Source of the DNA: Saussurea involucrata
Taxonomy: Eukaryota; Streptophyta; Magnoliopsida; Asterales; Asteraceae
DNA length: 64,000 nucleotides
Reading direction: 5' to 3'
Assembly: GCA_033807775.1 (NCBI GenBank)
Contig: CM066327.1
Span: forward strand, 78,250,795-78,314,794
In this document: positions 1 to 12,053 of the stretch, piece by piece
Layout: each line of letters starts with the position of its first letter
Numbering within the stretch: the first letter of the stretch is position 1
Notes under the pieces: generated by a model
What the model was told of the DNA's origin: nothing
Databases searched by the model: none
What the model saw: the letters and a program-made list of their open reading frames with translations, nothing else
Program-made: the position numbers and the translations under genes

Positions 1-3000
1 TGCATTTCCTTTAGTTCTTACGGTACTCTAACTCGTAGGCTACTGTTCCTACTCGGTCGATCTTGACTACAGAAGATTTACTAAGGCTTCTCATGCATCA
101 ACACTTCCTTTAAGGAGGATCTTGGCTAAATCCTCTGCCACAACACGAGATTCATTTACTAAGAGACAAACACACACTTGACCGCTTGACACAAATCCAA
201 ACCTGAACGTCCCGACAACTCACAACCCAGAGTTCCTTCACCGAAATACAAGCAATCCTAGATTACTTCTCCTAATCAACAATCGACTAAGCGAATAACA
301 TTTCCCTTTCTCGGACCACCTCGACCACAGTTCGTCAACCATTTCTTACATCCTCACCACTTCATCACTCCATCCTTGTACGTAACCAAGGGTAGGAACC
401 TCCGAACCTAACGTTGAAGTGTTCACCTACTCGCATTAAACTTATCCTGAAACACATCAAATCCTCGCTGATTACCACGTTCGTTCGGTCATAAAACATA
501 GCTCCGGTTACCCTCACACAACTGGGAGGAATAACCATGGTCACCCCATACTATTCTTACTAGCTTAAACACTGCACGACCAAATCGTTTAAACATTTCT
601 CACAAAGTCACTAGCTTAACTCATTCAGTTGTCTCATCCACTTCTTTATTGTACAAAATCAAACACAATTGCCTTCCTCGATACTCTTTCCAACGGTTTG
701 CACGCTTATCAATGACAATCTACACAACACTGCACCTTTCGGCATCACCGTCCGGTTTACTACTTCCAACTTACTCACTTATTCCGACATACTATCTTCA
801 CCTCCCCACGTTAGCGTGAAGCATTGCCCACCGAGCATTATTTGCCCCTCTCTCCCGACCTTTCCACATGCTGGTGTCGCTTTCTCGATACTCACATAAC
901 CAAACAGTTGCACCAAGATCTGATCTTAAGGCATTCAACCAAGTCGTCTTGAAACTAGACCAGTGTTCGACGTTACTACCCATTCTTTAATCTCCAACTT
1001 TTACCTTATCAGACATTTCTTTCACACATAAGCAACAATTCACATCTATCCCACCACATTTTGACTAACACAACCCTCATCCTCTTTAAAACTTCCAATG
1101 ACCCCAAAATATGCTTCTTAGTAACGTCCCCTATTCACGCTAATAATCCACCCCCCTTGGATTCCCTATTACAAACGGATCTATTAATTCAGGAACACCC
1201 CGAAACTCGGGTTCCACAATTCCTTCGATTAACCACCAAGATCATAAATCAGATAGGTATATATATACAGTCATCCCGACTTTCTTACTTAGATTTACCT
1301 TAAATAATTCTTTAACAATCGGTGTTTTAATCTCAACAACACTCCCCCAAGAATTCTCGGTAGAATTGTAACACATCATGTATTAACAAATGAATGTCAT
1401 TATTTAACATATCTATAAAATTTAAACAACCAACCAAAGGCTTATACCTCTATCATGACCTTTCAAATTAACTAATGATCATACTACCCCTCCGACCTAC
1501 AATCATCCTCATGTCATTCTTTAAACATAACCAAAATTCTCAACCATTTCCTTCTAGGATCATTCCCTCACGCATAAGAAGCAATTTTCATTCTTTAGCG
1601 ATTTCTCATCTACTATACTACAGCTTGACTAAACTATTCATCATCTTCTTTAAACTTACTCCGCCTTCAAGAATGTACTTACTTAACAGCATACACAACC
1701 ACAAAGCTTGGTCTCCCAGCTGGGCAATCACCCATTTCTGCCCCCGACATTCCATCCCGATAACAGTAAAAACAAACACCGACTTACAAACCACGTACTT
1801 CAACAACTAGGATTGCAAACGTACACTCTATCCGAAATCCCGAAAGGACTTCCTCCTAATCCTTCATCTTTCTAACATTGCCTTACTACATCATCGGCCG
1901 ACACAAAAAGCTTGACAAATACTGTCACTACACATCCTTACACTCTTTGCCCATAACATCACACTGCAGACCAGATCTCTCATGATCATCCATACACAGT
2001 TTAAACTCGCCCTCAAAGTTACCCGCATGAAATCGAGCCTATCTCGCTACTTAGTCCTTTCGCAACTTGTCGACTATAACTCACGAGTTCTCAATTAGCT
2101 CAAACATAGACATTCTAGCTAGCTCTTTACGATTCGAGCTTTTACGTAAGCTGGACACAGTCCCTCACTAAACGATAAAGTCTACACACTCGCCTCGCTC
2201 GCGCTACTTACCTCATCATTCTATGAACCCTCCATACTTCACAAATAGAATGCTTATTCAAAACAATAACTTCTCTTACTAATTTAACACCTCTACAAGA
2301 TGTTCTATCAACTTACACCCATCTGGTTTGAGTCTTCGGCCTCGGCCAACATACACCGTTGCCGACTTCAACAACAAAATACACTCTTAACTACTTCCTT
2401 ATCCTATCCTTTAACGTGAGTTCCTTACGGGACCTATTCCTCCCTACACATCATAGTTAACTTTATAATCCGTCGCCCCTATTTCGAAACTTACTCATGT
2501 AACATCAATATTACAAGCTCCCTTCGAAACTCATGGCCCACACCGTAGACCTTTCATTCTTGCCTCACAACACTACTCATAAAGAGTTGCTAAGACCAAT
2601 ACCTTGATGACTCCTAGTCCTTCCTCCGGACACCATCGCCCCTCGGCAACTGTGTCCTCAGTCACCGAGCAAAGGTACAGACCCTCATACACCTGACACT
2701 AAAATCCATTCCCGACTCTTCCAAGGTCCAACTTTCCCCTTAGACACAAATACCAAAACTACTTACGTTCTCCCTTGACTTGACCAACGCCTCTCCGCTC
2801 TCGGAGTTCTTCCTTAGCTTAAGACGTAATACTCTACGACCTAGTAGTTCATAGCCTTCATGCATGACAATACAGTAAATAAATCTTTTCGCACATTTCA
2901 TCATTTTAAATAAACAACGTTTGGAAAACACTTGGGTACACATGACCCCATCACTCTTATAACTTCAACGCCCTGTACAACGATTCGAGAATCGTTTGCA

Positions 3001-4288
3001 TACATCTTTCCGTGAACCTTAATCTTACTCAATTCCGAACGATGTTATTACGGCAGTAATACGTTGAATGAAAATCCTTTCATACGACACAATTTCGAAA
3101 TAAATTACTGACACCAAGTAAACCAGTCGGTTCTCACACTCTTTTATATGATATCAATCGGTTAAAATTCATTTGATTGTAAAAGTTTTGCTGGCACACG
3201 TCTTCTCGTCCTTTTGTAATGATTTAACTTATCATGAAAAGTGTGAAATACTTTGCAATCGTTATGCTCAAAATTTCATTGTGCAATGTGAATGAAATCA
3301 CCTTTTCTTTAAACATACGCTTGCACATTCTGGCTCCTTTTCGATCAAAATTGATATTTACACATTTAATTTAAATCGTGAAAATTTTCATGTTATATTT
3401 AAGAAAGCTATGCATGAAACTCTACTTGCAATTGAAGGCTACTCACCCTAGCAAGGTCAACCGCTTTACCCACGCAACTTATCCTTGACACTCTTCCTTC
3501 GACCAAGGGTCGCCCTCTCGGTCAAGCACTAACTTGATGTACATGCGTTCCACATCTCACTTACTCAACCATGTCACGCTATTTTCGCTTTGATCGACTG
3601 TCTCACCTTCTACTTCTACATGTTTTCAATTCACTATAAGTACCTTATTCCATTTATCCTGCCAATGAAAAGCTAGACTAAAAGTCAGGACTCCATTGAT
3701 ACTTTCAAGGTTTTGACACTATTCGATCTTACCCTCCCAACTGATCTATCCCATGGTTTCCATAACTAGGACTCTCCCGAAACTGGAGTCTTACTCAAAC
3801 TCAAGCATTCATCCTCTCCGAATCCTCGAAGAGCTACCTCTAGACGGCTCATAACATTCTTTACAACGTTTCTTCTCTACGATGTCTACATACATCACAT
3901 CATACTGACTCTTACACGACACTTCCCCAAACAATGGAGCTCGGTCTATCCCTCAGGGATCTTGCTGACCTATTCCTCAACGCTCTCCCAGCCATAGCGC
4001 TAAACTGAAAGAAACCGATAGTTAATCCTTACTAGACGTGACACAACAAATTTGCTATAAGTAAGGTATTGTAAGCACGCACATGTACCTGTAAGTTCGT
4101 AGTTACACTGGCCAGGTGTAATCCCAAACTTACCTTACACGTTTGTCCTTGGCACCTTATTCCTAAGCGCATTTATAGTGATCGTTCCTAGAGGCAATCC
4201 TATGTCTCGGCTGTGTTCCTCATCTTACAGTTTAAGTTTAGGCCCGAATGGTCACCTAGATCCCTTAAACTAAGGCTCTGATACCATT
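1..4288 (-). mobile_element. Interior of a minus-strand LTR retrotransposon with no recognisable coding capacity
   Basis: This stretch follows (in minus sense) a primer-binding site and an LTR at 4289-5831, so it is the internal region of an LTR retrotransposon. I read the minus strand for gag zinc knuckles, protease, reverse transcriptase and integrase motifs and found none; only ORFs below 100 codons remain. The plus strand is strikingly poor in G. The element is either a large non-autonomous derivative (LARD-like) or very decayed. The other LTR lies outside the window. The LTR end sequence resembles those of chromoviruses, but the lineage is uncertain. Confidence 0.6.
4274..4286 (-). other. 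Primer-binding site (initiator tRNA-Met type)
   Basis: On the minus strand this reads TGGTATCAGAGCC, the classic complement to the 3' end of plant initiator tRNA-Met. It lies two bases from the LTR boundary, as expected for a 5' LTR plus PBS in minus orientation. Confidence 0.8.
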
Positions 4289-5831
4289 TGTAACGTCCCA
4301 AAACTTGGAAAGCAATAAATCATAGAAACTGAGCGTTTTACATTACAAAAGTTTAACTTGATCAATACACCAATAAACGAGCTTAACAAAATGACAGCGG
4401 AAGTCTACAAAGTCCACAACCGAGCTCTAACTACGTCATTAGTCTAAGTCTTGGAGTCGCTCTAATCTCCAAGTAGGCCAAGCCTCTCCTATCTCTTCCC
4501 CGAGGAACTCGCGGAACGCTTCCCTGAAAATGGTTTAGTTTTGAAAATGCGAGGGTCAGACCACAAGGTCTAGTGAATTCCCTCCGTAAAACAACATGCT
4601 TAAACAATATAAAATCATTTGTTACAATGCATCATAAGTCATCACATATGGTACTGCACTGTGTAATGGATCACTTAACCATTCGCGATCGGGGCCCAAG
4701 CAGACTCCCCTTTCGCCCTCTCATATCGGGGCCCAAGCAGACTCCCCGATACTCGCCTAGGAGGAAACGAATTCCAACCTACCGTCTCGTCATACATATC
4801 CAAGGGATCATCAGATCCCGAGGCTCATTGATCCCACAGTACAGACCGACATCACATAACATGCACATACGTTTCATAAAAGCATTTGACTCTTTATAAA
4901 TCATGCGCATCATTTCAACATATCAAACATTTCTTTCCTTCCATGCATATCAGTTCATAAATATTTCATGCTTGTTAAAACCATAATCAGTAAAAGAATC
5001 ATTTAACATTTACGTCGTAAAAGAGGTTTAGGGAACTCACCTTGATTGTCGTATAATGCACTTCCTAAACACCTTCAAGCTACACCCACCGAACACCTAA
5101 GGCAAAAGATCCACATCAGGTAAATAGCTCAGCCCCACTGTCCGGATACCCTTTTCCGGATACTATACTTATCCGGACGCTACACTTTTCCGGACACTAT
5201 ACTTATCCGGACACACCACTTATCCGGACACCTTCACGAGGCACTTACCCGGACATACGCAACATATCCGGACACCTTCAAACGCTGGTGTCCGGAAAAC
5301 ACTGTTGTTCGAGCTTAGAAATTCTAAAACCGATTTAAACTCCGATTTAAGCCATTAGTTTGATTAGACAACTATAAGGGTTCATCCACGAACCCCAAAC
5401 ACCCACTTAATCCATCTATAACCCCTTAAATCGATTTATTAAGAAAAAACCCATAAAACTCATAAAGAAGGAAATATGGTGAAAACTCAAGCAATCTTCC
5501 AAATCAGTATTAAGAAATCGGAAGAATAAGAAGGAGAAGCATTACACTAATCAGAAGAACTAATTAGGATGTATTACCTTGCAATATCTTCCTTGATTTC
5601 TCTTTTCCGCTTGAATTTCTTCTCAAACCCTTCTTTCCTTCTTCCTCCTCTCTTTCTTTCTTAGCCGCCAAACCAAAACCCAAATACTGCTTTGTGATAT
5701 TGAGGGCTGCCCTAGGGATTTGTGCCTTACACCTCTTTCACCAATTGACAATTCAGCCCCATCAAGAATACTTTCTTTTATTCCACTTTGACCACCAAAC
5801 TCTAAAACCCACAAGAATCTGGGTTGTTACA
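4289..5831 (-). mobile_element. 5' LTR of the minus-strand retrotransposon
   Basis: The plus strand starts TGTAACGTCCC and ends GGGTTGTTACA, giving the TG...CA ends and short inverted repeat (TGTAAC/GTTACA) typical of LTRs. The length is 1,543 bp. The PBS abuts the inner edge at 4274-4286. A cluster of TCCGGA repeats lies at 5139-5300. The partner LTR is outside the window, so the TSD cannot be checked. Confidence 0.75.
5139..5300. repeat. Cluster of TCCGGA-containing short repeats inside the LTR
   Basis: Eight copies of the palindrome TCCGGA plus one degenerate copy occur in about 160 bp, spaced irregularly (roughly 15-45 bp) with conserved flanks such as ACTTATCCGGACAC. In the minus-strand LTR this could be a U3 regulatory repeat, which is inference only. 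Confidence 0.7.
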
Positions 5832-6417
5832 AAAAGTGTGAGAAGTTGAGGCTAAACGTGAGAAGTATGAGAATTGCAGTTGATGATCTTGAATATCAGG
5901 TCAGTAGTAACACTTATTGTTACATGCCTAAGTTCTAGTTAGTTTATGTAGTATGCTCAAATTACGAAGTGGCCAATCATGTGTGTAAATAGTCAGTTGA
6001 ATTCTGTGTCAAAGGGTTTTCTACTGGACAGTGAATGTAGCACTGATTTTGGTTACACGACTTTACCCTTTTGCCCATTCATAACAATCGAACATTTGAT
6101 TCTTATTCTGAGAACTTTCTAGAAAAGGACTTTTAGACAGTCATGCTTTTAAGACCAATTGGTTGCTTTTAATGTCTGCTTCTTATGCTACGTACTCGGT
6201 GGTTTTTGTTCTTTACTGGAATTCACTGATAATGTTAAAGGTCAGGGCAGTAATATGTTATGCACATACAATTTTTTTTGTTAGCAACTGTATTGAACAT
6301 GGAAAGTTATTAAGCCTTTGGTCTTCATTTGATTTTTGAACAGATTATTGGAAATCACGTCGCAAGTTGCGGCGTGTAGAATCTACAGTTATACCTCCTT
6401 TCACCTCTGGAGAAGAG
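5832..6417 (+). pseudogene. Exon-like fragments of an unidentified plant gene
   Basis: Two short open stretches look like exons. 5832-5899 is open from the LTR edge and encodes a charged peptide (KCEKLRLNVRSM...), ending at a good donor (CAG then GTCAGT). 6344-6417 follows a pyrimidine-rich acceptor (TTTTTGAACAG) and can be read as YWKSRRKLRRVEST..., ending before GTACTT. The phases of the two pieces do not match directly, so an exon is missing or the gene is decayed. The LTR retrotransposon may have truncated the 5' side. I do not recognise the family. Confidence 0.25.
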
Positions 6418-6419
6418 GT

Positions 6420-7467
6420 ACTTCTCAAAATATATAATCATTATTTACTGATTTGGAACACATGATCAGGAGAATGTCGATTGTGATTAGCTGCAATTTG
6501 AAGTTCACGGTACGGATTTTGGAAATTGTCAAAAATTGTGGTTTTGACCAAAAATTTGATGTTTAGTATCACAACCCCTATTAGGTAGTATAATTTAATT
6601 AAATCAAAAGTGAAATCAAACTTCAGCACCACTTAAAAAAACAAACGCCACCTAAGAGTCAAACTCTTATTTGCATAATCTGTAGAGACGAAACTCACAG
6701 TCCATGAACTAAAAGATAAAGTAAATTCAATTAAGGGAACCCACTATTTGTTTGTTCAACCAAGAAGTAAATTCAATTAAAGGAACCTACTGTTTGGATG
6801 TTCAACATAATTTTCCAACCTTTTTGTTAAAGGATTATTATTGTATTATATGTCATCTTGTTGTTAATGGGTTATTATTGTATTATATGTGGCATTTAAA
6901 GATCTCTTATTATTCATCATCTTTTTAAACAACTTAGATGCAACATTGGTCTAGAAGTCTAGTAGCTCACTACATTAGCTTAGATTTTGAGGGATTATAT
7001 ACACTGCTAAAAATTTAGTTTATAGTTTGAAGGTTTAGAATGTGTGTATTTATCATGACTTTATATCACTACCATGTAATCAAGCTCTCGTTTGCTTCTT
7101 TTTAATTTTTAGTTGGTTAACTTTAGTTGCCTCAAGTTGACATGATGTTCTTAATTTCTTGTTCTTTTTATAAAAAAATTGACATTATTTATGTGTTTAT
7201 GTTTTCTTCTTAACAACACAGTTTGAAATGAGTGACGGATATATCCTTTTTTTTGAGGCACGACTACATATTTTTGGGGAGACGATAGTTAGATTCACCC
7301 CCTGCATAGCTAGTTATTGTGTGTATGGATTTCGTATTTTGATTGATTAGCATTTTAGAAAATTGAGGTTGTAAACAAAAAAATTTATTTACATGATCAA
7401 ATTTTATGACAGGTTTTGTATAAAATTACAAGAAATGCAGCATTTTTTTTAAAATATCATTAAAAAT
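6420..7467. other. AT-rich intergenic sequence
   Basis: No ORF above 63 codons, no repeat array and no RNA gene is visible. The 3' part probably belongs to the CACTA element whose end lies at 7722, but its other end was not found. Confidence 0.4.
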
Positions 7468-7722
7468 CAGTGACGGACCAGTGACGGAAATCCGTCGCTA
7501 AAAGTTCGTCGCTAATCCATCACTAAAAATGTCCGTCACTGATCCGTCACTGAATAATTCCGTCACTGATCCGTCACTGAATAATTCCGTCACTGATCCG
7601 TCACTGATACTTACCTGCTGAGCAGTGACGGACTTTCAGTGACGGAATAGCGACGGAAGTTGCTTTCAGTGACGGATCAGTGACGGAATCGTCCGTCACT
7701 GATACCTTTTTTTCTAGTAGTG
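7468..7722. mobile_element. Terminus of a CACTA (En/Spm) transposon with subterminal repeats
   Basis: The stretch ends with CCTTTTTTTCTAGTAGTG, the reverse complement of CACTACTAGAAAAAAAGG, a typical CACTA terminal inverted repeat. Inside it are thirteen perfect copies of CAGTGACGG or its complement CCGTCACTG (six and seven in the two orientations) plus degenerate CGTCGCT variants. Such arrays are the subterminal transposase-binding repeats of CACTA elements. No opposite CACTA end, 3-bp TSD or transposase is visible, so this is a truncated or deletion-derived end. Confidence 0.75.
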
Positions 7723-8055
7723 AACTAAGCAATATCAATACGTCCAATGTTTCATAACAATTATAATGAAGATATATGATAATTATGGTGTTGTCGTTAC
7801 GGAAAGAAAATCGACATCATAAAACTTAAATAACTATAATTTACTAAAACAAATCATAGTAAACTATAGATATTACTGAATCAGTAACAAAAAAATAAAT
7901 AATCAATTAATATTCATAAACTTAATAAATAAATAAAAATAATTTAACACCATAAATACAAATTACTTGTAAAATCTGAAAATCTAAATAAACTATGCAA
8001 TAACAATAGTAATCGATGAGAGCTTGATACATAATATGAATTTTATTTTCTCGTA

Positions 8056-8063
8056 ATCTTAGG
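8056..8063. repeat. Left 8-bp target-site duplication of the 2.6-kb hAT-type element
   Basis: ATCTTAGG, identical to 10689-10696 on the other side of the element. Confidence 0.8.
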
Positions 8064-8499
8064 CAGGACCGGCCCTGGCCAAGTGCAGCCCGTGCGGCCG
8101 CATAGGGCATTAAAACCCAATGGGACATCAAGTTGTCATCTAGTACTAGTTTTGGTTTTAATAATTTGAGAATTGTACAACCAGACTTTAACTATAAAAA
8201 CATACCAACGCCTAGTAGTGATGGATATTTAATGCGCATCATGGACCGATGAATGCCCAATATTTCAATAATTCAAGTCAATTTCTATTTAGCATCTTAA
8301 CGAACAAACATGAACACAACTGTAATTGTTCACACATCATATGTGGATTGGTGGATTTCTCATAGTTGGTGTTGCTGCACATGCAACCATTTTTATGGTA
8401 AGAGACCATGATCCAACTACTCCATACAACGATCTATTAGATCGTGTTCTTAGGCATCACGATGCAATCACACATGTCAACAAATTTTCTTAATGAACA

Positions 8500-8740
8500 A
8501 ATATGATCACAAAAAAGTTCCGTTCGTTTAGTATCTTAGCGAACGAACATTAACGAACACATTTTTTTACGAATGAACAAGAATACAAAAAATTCCATTT
8601 GTTTAACGTTCGTGTTCGTTCGTTTGTTCGATTAAGTTAAACGAACGAACAAGAACACAAAACCTTTCGTTCATTTACAGTTCGTATTTGTTCGGTTAAG
8701 AAAAACGAACACGGACAAGCCTCCGTTAATGTTCATTCGC
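8500..8740. repeat. AACGAAC / GTTCGTT short-repeat region
   Basis: Many overlapping copies of GAACGAAC and its complement lie in both orientations within about 240 bp near one end of the hAT-type element. They may be subterminal binding repeats of this or a nested element (inference). Confidence 0.5.
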
Positions 8741-9080
8741 TACTCTTTACATATTGAAATTTGCAATGCACATGAGCACATCACTGTCAACCCAGTTGGA
8801 GTACACTGCAGAACAATAACAACATGTTGTGACATTGTCTTATTGGGTATCTGTTCTTTGCAATGCATAGTAGCATAGATTATGAATTTTACAATTTATC
8901 ATTGTTCTTTTGAATTTTGTTTACTTTGAGGTTTGTCATTACCACATTACATTTAAACTTTAGTGTTTAGACCAGACCTATAACTTTCTGAGTTTTGCTT
9001 CTTGCTTACTATGACATTAACTTCGATGTAATTTACTATTTTCGTTAAAAACCTCAACTACATAAAATGATAACCTAAAA

Positions 9081-9406
9081 ACTAGAGGGACCAAAAATGT
9101 AATTTTTTTGCCCCAAACTGGAGGGGCCAAAATTGTAAAATTCGGTCAATCCCGCGATCGCGGGCTACTTCCGTGGGATAGGTGCCAAAACTGTACCGTG
9201 GGAATAGTTGGGGGGCCTCCGCGGGTACCGCGACCATACTTGAGGGGCCTCTGCGGACATATTGGCCAAACATGGGGGACACGTGCGCACTGACCCGCGA
9301 TCGCGGGTTCTACCGCGGAAAAAATGGGTATTTTTGCAAAACCAACGAGATTTTGGTTTTTAATGCAAACCTATTTACCAACTTTGGGTATTTTAATTAA
9401 TTTCCC
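9081..9406. mobile_element. Single terminus of the palindrome-bearing MULE family
   Basis: The stretch ends GGGTATTTTAATTAATTTCC, identical to the ends of the elements at 14587 and (nearly) 38251. Its order of blocks (GGACCAAAAATGTAATTTTTTTGC, GC-rich palindromes, then the AT-rich terminus) mirrors the right TIR of the big MULE. Two perfect CCCGCGATCGCGGG palindromes sit at 9151-9164 and 9294-9307. No second terminus is seen, so it is a solo end left inside the hAT-type element. Confidence 0.55.
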
Positions 9407-10688
9407 TATCTTTTTAGTTTTAAGTTCCATATATTTAAGTAAAAGTTCTATTGTGCTAATTTCACTTTGGAAAAGGGAAAAGAAGGAACCACGGTCTTAA
9501 TTCAAGTTTTATCCTTTTATCATTCTATATTTTGTAACTAGGTTCGAACCATGTATTACACGAGGTAATTTAAAAAAATTAAATTATGCCAGAAAACTTA
9601 TCAACTATTATGAAAGATTAATTTAAAGTGAATTGACGGGAAACATAACAATTTGACTTTGAAAATATCATTAACTAACCATCTGTTGATAACTGATATT
9701 ATGTAGTTCAATTAAAATTAGAATAAATAATATAATCATGATTAAGAAAGTATAAATAATTAAATATACTATACTAAAATATTTGCATATTTACATTTTT
9801 GAAAAAGGTTCGAACTCATAATCCAAAAGTCAGTTGATAAGAGATATTTTTTTCCAAGTAATTAAATCTCTTATGATAATTCTAAGGGTGTTTCGTTGAC
9901 ATAATGGAATTTGATAGAATTGTAATTCGTCGAAGGAATTCGACTTTGAAGTAAAAATTGATATGAAATTGAAAAAAGAAAATCACGACAATTTAGTAGT
10001 TATTTGTATCAAATCCCATACTAATTTCAACAAATCTCATACTAATCACGACACATTAATCCGTATATATTTATGATATTTAATAATATAATTAAATTAA
10101 AAAATATTCAATATTAGGATCATTTAGAAGGTATTGACGAATCGAATACAATGGTATAATTTGTAAAAAATAGAAATGTTTTTAATGCATTTTAGTTCAT
10201 ATACATCATTTATGTTAATATGATAAGAGTCTAAAATGAAAAATAAAAAAGTAAAGGATTAAAAGTAAACTACATACCTAATTATAAGGGTATTAAATGT
10301 AACGTATAAATTAAAAAAAATTAATTAAGGAGAGATTTAAGGAGGAGTGAATGTGTGTGTGCTAATTGAACTTATAATGTAAACTGCATCCAGATACATA
10401 TTTAGGCGGGAAAATACTGAAGTCGGCTCACCAGAAGACGACACATGACATGCTAGTTACTTATTTATTATATGTATAGATTAGAGGTTTTGGTTGTTTG
10501 TGTCCTCCCATTGTATTTTTAATTATAACTAACAAAAATTAAAGTGAGGATGAGCAACGTAACTTGAATAGGTTTCAAACCCTTTTGAAAAATCGTATGG
10601 TTTACCGTTTTATTTGTTTAAAAAATAGGTATAAAGGCATTTTTTAGCATTTTTGGACATGATTTCGAAAACCCTAGAACCGGCCCTG

Positions 10689-10696
10689 ATCTTAGG
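10689..10696. repeat. Right 8-bp target-site duplication of the 2.6-kb hAT-type element
   Basis: ATCTTAGG, identical to 8056-8063. Confidence 0.8.
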
Positions 10697-10982
10697 AAGA
10701 TAAACACATAACTTTTCAAAAAATTCAATTGTAACTCAAATATAAGTTTAAAACATGTGGTCAAATCAATTTAAAATATTAAAATCATAATTAAATGAAC
10801 GAGTGTATATATTCCAATTTATAGCAAACATATGTAAAGTTACATATTTAAATAATAAATAGATCAAGAAAATGTTGAATTTTAGATTTAAATAAATAAA
10901 AAAATTAAGAGCAGGATAGGCATGCGATTTTCTCTAAGGGAAAAAAAAATATAAACTCATCTCTTTCTCTCTCTTTCTTTAA

Positions 10983-11427
10983 CGTTGTGTTTCGGAAGTA
11001 AAGGAAATGGAGACAAATGAATGGAAAGTAAAAAAAACTCGTGTTTTTGAAATTTTTTTAGGAGAGAAAGAAAAAGAAAACAGAAGAAAAATAATGATAA
11101 GTTTTCTTACAAAACTTTCCTCCCAAATGTGGGAGGAAAGGAAAGAAATTTAAAAAAATTACTGAAATTATTAAAATTACAAAACTACCTGATATTTTTT
11201 TATAAGAGATATATTTTTAAGGGTATATTAGTAAAAATGATAGCTCTCCTTTCCTTTCTCTCATGTTCAAGAACACGAAAATATATTTCATTTCTTTTTT
11301 TTTTCTTTTTTTCCTTTCCTTTCGAGAACACAAATGAAAAAATGTTTTCCTTTCCTTTCTTTTCTTTTCTTTTCCTTTCTTTTCTATCCATTTCTTTTCT
11401 TTTCTCTCCGGATTAGAGAACACAGCG
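10983..11427. mobile_element. Tourist-like (PIF/Harbinger) MITE
   Basis: The 445-bp foldback starts CGTTGTGTTTCGG and ends in the near reverse complement of it (CCGGATTAGAGAACACAGCG). Purine-rich AAAGGAAATGGA on the left pairs with TCCATTTC on the right. The flanks carry TAA on both sides (10980-10982 and 11428-11430), fitting the 3-bp TSD of PIF/Harbinger elements. The lysine/glutamate-rich ORFs here are translations of low-complexity sequence. Confidence 0.55.
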
Positions 11428-11553
11428 TAACACCCCCTACTAACATATCTATATAATTCTTTTTTTTTTCCTAGAACTAGGAAGCATGAAAAAGGTATTA
11501 CTGGTATGTAGGTTGCAATGTATACAGAACAATTTAAACAACGATAAAATAAA

Positions 11554-11667
11554 GGGAAATTAATTAAAATACCCTAAGTCAAACCACGTTTTACTGAAAT
11601 ACCCAAAATCTCTTTCATGTTACAAAAATACCCCAAAAATCCGCGATGAAGCCCGCGATCGCGGGCT
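11554..11667 (+). repeat. Left TIR of the 3-kb MULE-like element
   Basis: Reads inward GGGAAATTAATTAAAATACC, then an AT-rich middle, then CCGCGATG and CCCGCGATCGCGGG. The reverse complement of 14474-14587 matches with only a handful of differences. Confidence 0.8.
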
Positions 11668-11962
11668 CCAGGCCACGTGTCACCAAAGTTTGCCCACTTT
11701 GCCCGCGTTGGTCCCTCAAGAATGCCCGCGGTCCAGCTTTCCCCCCTCAAGAATGCCCGCGTGTGCAGTTTTGGTCCCTGCCCGCGTTTGACTCTCGTTG
11801 ACCCCCGCGATCGCGGGCTACACGTGTCCAAAGTTTGCCCACTTTGCCCGCGTTGGTCCCTCAAGAATGCCCGCGGTCCAGCTTTCCCCCCTCAAGAATG
11901 CCCGCGTGTGCATTTTTGGTCCCTGCCCGCGTTTGACTATCTTTGACCCCCGCGATCGCGGG
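11652..11962 (+). repeat. Duplicated ~150-bp GC-rich block with palindromes and CACGTG boxes
   Basis: Two direct copies (about 11652-11803 and 11804-11948) share the order palindrome, CACGTGTC, TTTGCCCACTTTGCCCGCG, TCAAGAATGCCCGCG (twice), CCCGCGTTTGACT. A third palindrome plus CACGTGTCG starts at 11949. Perfect CCCGCGATCGCGGG copies are at 11652-11665, 11804-11817 and 11949-11962. The block lies just upstream of the TATA box at 12043 and may act as an enhancer (inference). Confidence 0.8.
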
Positions 11963-12042
11963 CTCCTGTGCCACGTGTCGGCACAGGGTTAACCCTAAAA
12001 TCACTTTGACGAACCCTAAACCCTAAATGTTACTTCGGCCGC

Positions 12043-12053
12043 ACTATATAAGG
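12043..12053 (+). promoter_or_regulatory. TATA box of the small passenger gene
   Basis: ACTATATAAGG, about 130 bp upstream of the ATG at 12180 and just inside the GC-rich duplicated block. It is followed by a G-run and a pyrimidine-rich leader with CACTCTCTCAAATTTT repeats typical of a plant 5' UTR. Confidence 0.5.

Larger units (their letters stand above)
8064..10688. mobile_element. Non-autonomous hAT-type transposon
   Basis: The element starts CAGGACCGGCCCTG and ends GAACCGGCCCTG. The reverse complement of the end, CAGGGCCGGTTC, matches the start imperfectly and gives a short CAGGG-type hAT TIR. Identical 8-bp TSDs (ATCTTAGG) flank it, which is diagnostic for hAT. The 2,625-bp interior has no transposase. 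It carries a region of AACGAAC/GTTCGTT short repeats (about 8500-8740) and a nested MULE terminus (9081-9406). Confidence 0.8.

Noticed and set aside
4640..4760. Gene in the repeated GGGGCCCAAGCAGACTCCCC segment
   Set aside because: It is a two-copy direct repeat within the LTR; the ORF through it is not family-like.
7480..7700. CRISPR-like spaced repeats
   Set aside because: The repeats are short, in both orientations and adjoin a CACTA terminus; spacing is irregular and the organism is a plant.
11200..11423. Lysine/glutamate-rich and Phe/Ser-rich ORFs
   Set aside because: They are translations of the purine/pyrimidine low-complexity core of a MITE on both strands.
11574..11992. Three overlapping ORFs with repeated peptides (FAHFARVGPSRMPAVQLS)
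   Set aside because: They follow the duplicated GC-rich block and lie open on both strands; no gene structure supports them.
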